From NCBI GenBank assembly GCA_934249215.1, contig CAKQKN010000002.1, forward strand, positions 1 to 8,375: a DNA stretch of 8,375 bases, in the 5' to 3' direction. The translations under genes were made by a program, and so were the position numbers. The notes beneath the pieces are model-generated. The model searched no databases. It was given only the letters and a program-made list of their open reading frames with translations, and was not told the DNA's origin. Source of the DNA: an uncultured Clostridia bacterium (GTDB lineage Bacteria; Bacillota; Clostridia; Christensenellales; Borkfalkiaceae). Positions 6,155 to 8,375 of this stretch are shown piece by piece (positions within the stretch are counted from its first letter, which is position 1; each line of letters begins with the position of its first letter).

Positions 6155-6535
6155 CTATTTCGTGAGTTCCTGCAAATTGGCGTTCGTGTCGCTCATGTCG
6201 ATCGTAATCGTAACGTAAGAATAGTTTTTGATCGGCATAGCCTGATTTATCGCGATCACGTTCGCGTTATATTCAAAGATAACGGACAGAACTTTGCTTA
6301 AAACGCCTTTTTCGTCAGCCATCTTAAAAGCAAAAATGCTTTTCTTGCCGTATTTATGAGAGGGGCGGAAAACGTTGTCCTTATCTTTATAAAACGTAGA
6401 GCGACTTATGTCTTTCTCTATGCACGCCTGACTTATGCTTTTTTCCCCGCTTTCGATAAGTTCCCTCGCTTCGATTACTTTCACGAAATAATCGGGCAAA
6501 ACGGATGTACTGACGATGAGATATTTGTCGTCCAT
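6155..6535 (-). CDS. pheB: PheB/UPF0735-type HTH-ACT protein, interrupted by in-frame TAG
   Basis: The 126-residue product starts MDDKYLIV, followed by a short helix-turn-helix-like segment (about 32-55, with SISQACIEKDISRSTFYK) and an ACT domain from about residue 66 (KGVLSKVLSVIFEYNANV, 76-93; NQAMPIKNYSYVTITID, 97-113). ACT domains bind amino acids. Family members often lie beside aspartate- or phenylalanine-pathway genes, and here asd and lysC follow, suggesting a regulatory role; the exact function is unknown. ATG 6535 is chosen because AAGGAG lies 11 bases upstream and the promoter's -35 box covers the only upstream in-frame ATG (6589), which cannot be in the mRNA. TAG at codon 127 cuts the ACT domain before its last helix and strand, but the frame continues to 6083. 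It could be a recent nonsense allele, a sequencing error or read-through. The gene symbol is by resemblance. Confidence 0.85.
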   Translation of the reverse strand: MDDKYLIVSTSVLPDYFVKVIEARELIESGEKSISQACIEKDISRSTFYKDKDNVFRPSHKYGKKSIFAFKMADEKGVLSKVLSVIFEYNANVIAINQAMPIKNYSYVTITIDMSDTNANLQELTK

Positions 6536-6546
6536 TTCTATATCAT

Positions 6547-6552
6547 CTCCTT
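6547..6552 (-). promoter_or_regulatory. Ribosome binding site fixing the PheB-like start
   Basis: AAGGAG on the minus strand, 11 bases before ATG 6535. It rules out the longer start at 6589, which has no such site. An ATG only a base downstream of the site opens a two-codon frame (ATG ATA TAG) and is too close to be used. Confidence 0.85.
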
Positions 6553-6560
6553 TTTCGAAT

Positions 6561-6589
6561 AGTATATATTGATTTTCTTGAAAAGACAA
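6561..6589 (-). promoter_or_regulatory. Sigma-A-type promoter of the PheB-like / asd / lysC block
   Basis: On the minus strand TTGTCT (6589-6584), a 17-bp spacer, TATACT (6566-6561). The predicted start of transcription is near 6554, giving a leader of about 20 bases. It is the only good promoter upstream of the three aspartate-pathway genes. Confidence 0.8.
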
Positions 6590-6623
6590 CTGTTTTAACG
6601 TCGCATACGAAAATAGTAACGAT

Positions 6624-6658
6624 ATTTTTGTCGGAAAGCCGATAAAACCTACAAAAAT
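6624..6658. promoter_or_regulatory. Nested inverted repeats between divergent promoters
   Basis: ATTTTTGT (6624-6631) and ACAAAAAT (6651-6658) are perfect 8-bp inverted arms, and within them TCGG (6631-6634) pairs with CCGA (6639-6642). The structure lies between the promoters of the PheB-like gene and the HAD gene, upstream of both. No T-tract follows, so it is more like an operator than a terminator. Function unknown. Confidence 0.4.
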
Positions 6659-6717
6659 GCCACAGATATAAGTTAATTTTATAACTGATAAAATTTAAAA
6701 TAATACTTGGCTATCAC

Positions 6718-6746
6718 TTTACAATTCGCGACGAAACAACTATAAT
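6718..6746 (+). promoter_or_regulatory. Sigma-A-type promoter of the HAD phosphatase gene
   Basis: TTTACA (6718-6723), a 17-bp spacer, TATAAT (6741-6746), which is a perfect -10. The expected transcription start is at about 6753, the A of the gene's ATG, implying a leaderless or almost leaderless mRNA. Confidence 0.85.
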
Positions 6747-6752
6747 GAAATT

Positions 6753-7586
6753 ATGAAAAAAACAATCAAAGAAAACTATTACGAAATCGCGGTGAGCGAT
6801 TTTGACGGAACGCTTTTTTCCCAAGTGACAGGCATAAATCGCAACACGCTCGAAAGCATCGACGAGTTTATAAAAGCGGGCGGAAGGTTTTGCGTGTGCA
6901 CAGGGCGAATGACTTCTTCCATCGTTAAGTTTTACAAAGAATACGGCTTTACGGGCTACGTGATAAGTTTTAACGGCGCCGAAATTTCCGATTCCGAAAC
7001 GGGAGAAAAGGTATATAAAAAACATGTTGACAACGCCACCTGCATAAAGCTTCTCGAATACGCCGAAAAAACGGGTAATCGTATTCAGGTTTATCCGAAC
7101 GACGTTCTCACCGTCGAAAAGGTAAACGACGACTATCGCGCGTATGCGGGGCGTTGCCATGTCGAACTCTGCGAAACGGGTTGCCCCGTAAGCGAGATTT
7201 TCAAAAGGACCGGGGATACGAGCGGAAAGGTTTTGTTTTATACCGACGACGATCGTCGTGAAAAAATGTATAAAGAAATACGCGATATAGCGGGCGATTC
7301 ATACGAGGTCGTCTGCAGCAATCCCGAACATATCGACGTTATGGCGAAAGGCGTGTCGAAAGGGAGCGCCGCTTTGAAACTCTGCGAAATGCTCGGAACG
7401 GATCGGGAAAAGATGATTTGTTTCGGCGACGAAATGAACGATTTAAGCATGATCGAAATAGCCGGGCTCGGCGTCGTCACCGCTAACGGCAACGAGGTTT
7501 TGAAATCGAAAGCGGATCTCGTCGTACCTTCCTGCGAGGACGGCGGTGTAGGGATCGCAATCGAAAAATACTGTATCCGCCGTTGA
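6753..7586 (+). CDS. Cof-type HAD-superfamily phosphatase (class IIB)
   Basis: A 277-residue cytoplasmic Mg-dependent phosphatase of the Cof/YidA group, acting on small phosphorylated metabolites such as sugar phosphates; the substrate cannot be predicted. All four HAD motifs are present: I, DFDGT (16-20, nucleophile D16 and acid D18); II, CTGR (49-52, T50); III, K203 in KGVSKG (199-204); IV, GDEMND (225-230, D226 and D230). The C2 cap lies between about residues 85 and 190. Motif I needs a start near 6753 and no other suitable start exists. There is no Shine-Dalgarno before this ATG and the promoter's -10 ends only 6 bases upstream, so leaderless translation is likely. The gene is a single unit with a terminator at 7624-7655 and is convergent with rqcH. 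Confidence 0.95.
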   Translation: MKKTIKENYYEIAVSDFDGTLFSQVTGINRNTLESIDEFIKAGGRFCVCTGRMTSSIVKFYKEYGFTGYVISFNGAEISDSETGEKVYKKHVDNATCIKLLEYAEKTGNRIQVYPNDVLTVEKVNDDYRAYAGRCHVELCETGCPVSEIFKRTGDTSGKVLFYTDDDRREKMYKEIRDIAGDSYEVVCSNPEHIDVMAKGVSKGSAALKLCEMLGTDREKMICFGDEMNDLSMIEIAGLGVVTANGNEVLKSKADLVVPSCEDGGVGIAIEKYCIRR

Positions 7587-7623
7587 CCGTGCGGCGTGGT
7601 CGAAAATCAATCTGTTGGAACGT

Positions 7624-7655
7624 AAACGACCGCCTTATATCGGCGGCCGTTTTTT
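7624..7655 (+). terminator. Rho-independent terminator of the HAD gene
   Basis: AAACG-A-CCGCC (7624-7634) pairs with GGCGG-C-CGTTT (7642-7652), one internal A-C mismatch and a 7-base loop, followed by T to 7655. Its minus-strand tail is short (TTT then mixed bases), so it may serve the convergent rqcH gene only weakly. Confidence 0.85.
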
Positions 7656-7680
7656 CGTAGGGATTCCAATCCTTATGCGG

Positions 7681-8375
7681 TCATTTTTTTACTTCGATAT
7701 TCGAATGAGAATCGGGCGTAACGTATACCGTTTTGAAATCGGTGTAAATAACGTTCCCGTATTTTGCTTTCGGCGGTTTTTTTACGTATTTTTTCAAAGT
7801 GTAATCGACCGCGACTTTGCTTCCTTGTTTCGCTTCGCTGAAATATGCGCATATCTCGGCTGCGATTCCGATGATTTCCGTCGGTATATGCTTGCCGTTG
7901 CTTTCGATAACGACGTGCGCGGAATGATAATCCTTGACGTGCAGCCAGCAATCGGACGGCTTTGCGGTAAAGGTAAGTCTGTCGTTCTGAACGTTGTTTT
8001 TCCCCGCGCGTATATGAAAACCGCCGTACTCGAAATTGCGATATTCGCTTTTCGTCTTTTCGTCGTTTTTCTTTTTCGTTTCGTTTTTCGGTTGGGGGAT
8101 ATATCCGCTTTCGATAAGTTCGTCCCGCACGTACCCGAGCGACTGCAAATCTTCCGCGGCTTCGATTTCGGCAAGAACCGATTCTGCGTATTCTATCTCG
8201 CTTTCCGCCTGTTCTTTTTGCGGCACGACCGCTTTCAGCGTGTTTTTCAGTTTCGTATATTTTTTAAAGAATTTCTGCGCGTTCTGATTTGGTGAGAGTT
8301 GCTCGTCGAGTTTAATCGTAAGCGGTGCGTTTTCGTTGTAATAATCTTCGACGGTAACGCTTTTATCTCCGCGTT
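7681..8375 (-). CDS. rqcH: RqcH / NFACT family ribosome-quality-control protein, C-terminal part
   Basis: The frame enters from the right edge and ends at TGA 7681-7683, so 230 C-terminal residues are visible; the N-terminal half is outside. The visible part begins in the middle domain: TIKLDEQLSPNQNAQKFFKK followed by YTKLKNTLK is the characteristic segment before the coiled coil (about visible residues 50-80). A lysine/glutamate-rich linker leads to the NFACT-R domain (DUF814): GKNNVQNDRL (visible 124-133) and DCWLHVKD (141-148). The usual PGSHV after this is replaced by HSAHVVI, and VDYT and VKKPPKAKYGNVIY follow. RqcH binds stalled 50S subunits carrying peptidyl-tRNA and adds C-terminal alanine tails that mark the chain for degradation. 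Older annotations call this family fibronectin-binding protein A. The GTG at 8226 is an internal valine codon, not a start. Confidence 0.95.
   Translation of the reverse strand, partial: RGDKSVTVEDYYNENAPLTIKLDEQLSPNQNAQKFFKKYTKLKNTLKAVVPQKEQAESEIEYAESVLAEIEAAEDLQSLGYVRDELIESGYIPQPKNETKKKNDEKTKSEYRNFEYGGFHIRAGKNNVQNDRLTFTAKPSDCWLHVKDYHSAHVVIESNGKHIPTEIIGIAAEICAYFSEAKQGSKVAVDYTLKKYVKKPPKAKYGNVIYTDFKTVYVTPDSHSNIEVKK

Noticed and set aside
6533..6589. Longer N-terminus for the PheB-like protein, starting at 6589
   Set aside because: That ATG lies in the -35 box of the promoter, upstream of the transcription start, and lacks a ribosome site; AAGGAG supports 6535.
7615..8295. A 226-codon plus-strand open frame opposite rqcH
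   Set aside because: The minus-strand frame carries unmistakable NFACT motifs; the plus frame has Phe/Arg-rich composition typical of antisense shadows, and its start region lies in the HAD terminator.

Overview
The window looks like a piece of a low-to-mid GC Gram-positive chromosome, most likely from a Clostridia-type Firmicute. I judged GC by eye and did not compute it. The grounds are an HrcA/CIRCE operator overlapping a sigma-A-type promoter, AGGAG-class ribosome binding sites, a PheB/UPF0735 ACT protein, an RqcH/NFACT protein, and a GPT-rich collagen-like protein of the spore-surface type. Genes are densely packed. I see no insertion sequence, tRNA, rRNA or CRISPR, and no gene-free stretch longer than about 250 bases.

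Layout. (1) Positions 1-1758 hold a divergent pair: a collagen-like Gly-X-Y protein on the minus strand, cut by the left edge, and a GT-A glycosyltransferase with TPR-like repeats on the plus strand, ending at a clear terminator. Threonine-rich collagen beside a glycosyltransferase resembles the BclA/SgtA type of spore-surface glycoprotein arrangement. (2) Positions 1769-3780 hold htpG (Hsp90) with a near-consensus promoter and an almost perfect CIRCE element 2 bp after the -10 box. (3) Positions 3869-6589, on the minus strand, carry an aspartate-pathway block transcribed in the order PheB-like ACT protein, asd, lysC. (4) Positions 6718-7655 hold a Cof-type HAD phosphatase whose promoter lies so close to its ATG that the mRNA is probably leaderless. 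(5) Positions 7681-8375, minus strand, hold the C-terminal part of an RqcH/NFACT ribosome-quality-control protein, cut by the right edge.

The most interesting spot is 6046-6160. The PheB-like frame meets an amber codon at 6155-6157. The same frame then continues for 23 sense codons that look like the missing end of the ACT domain, and reaches TAA at 6083-6085. A strong hairpin begins on that TAA, and its U6 tract directly abuts the asd start codon. This may be a recent nonsense mutation, or a read-through/attenuation arrangement in which an ACT-domain sensor gene controls asd-lysC. The lysC product has a shortened, divergent ACT region, so feedback regulation of this pathway may be unusual here.

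Asd and LysC catalyse the first two steps from aspartate toward lysine, threonine, methionine and (via aspartate semialdehyde) diaminopimelate. HtpG and RqcH are housekeeping protein-quality functions. The collagen/glycosyltransferase pair is the accessory, surface-related part.
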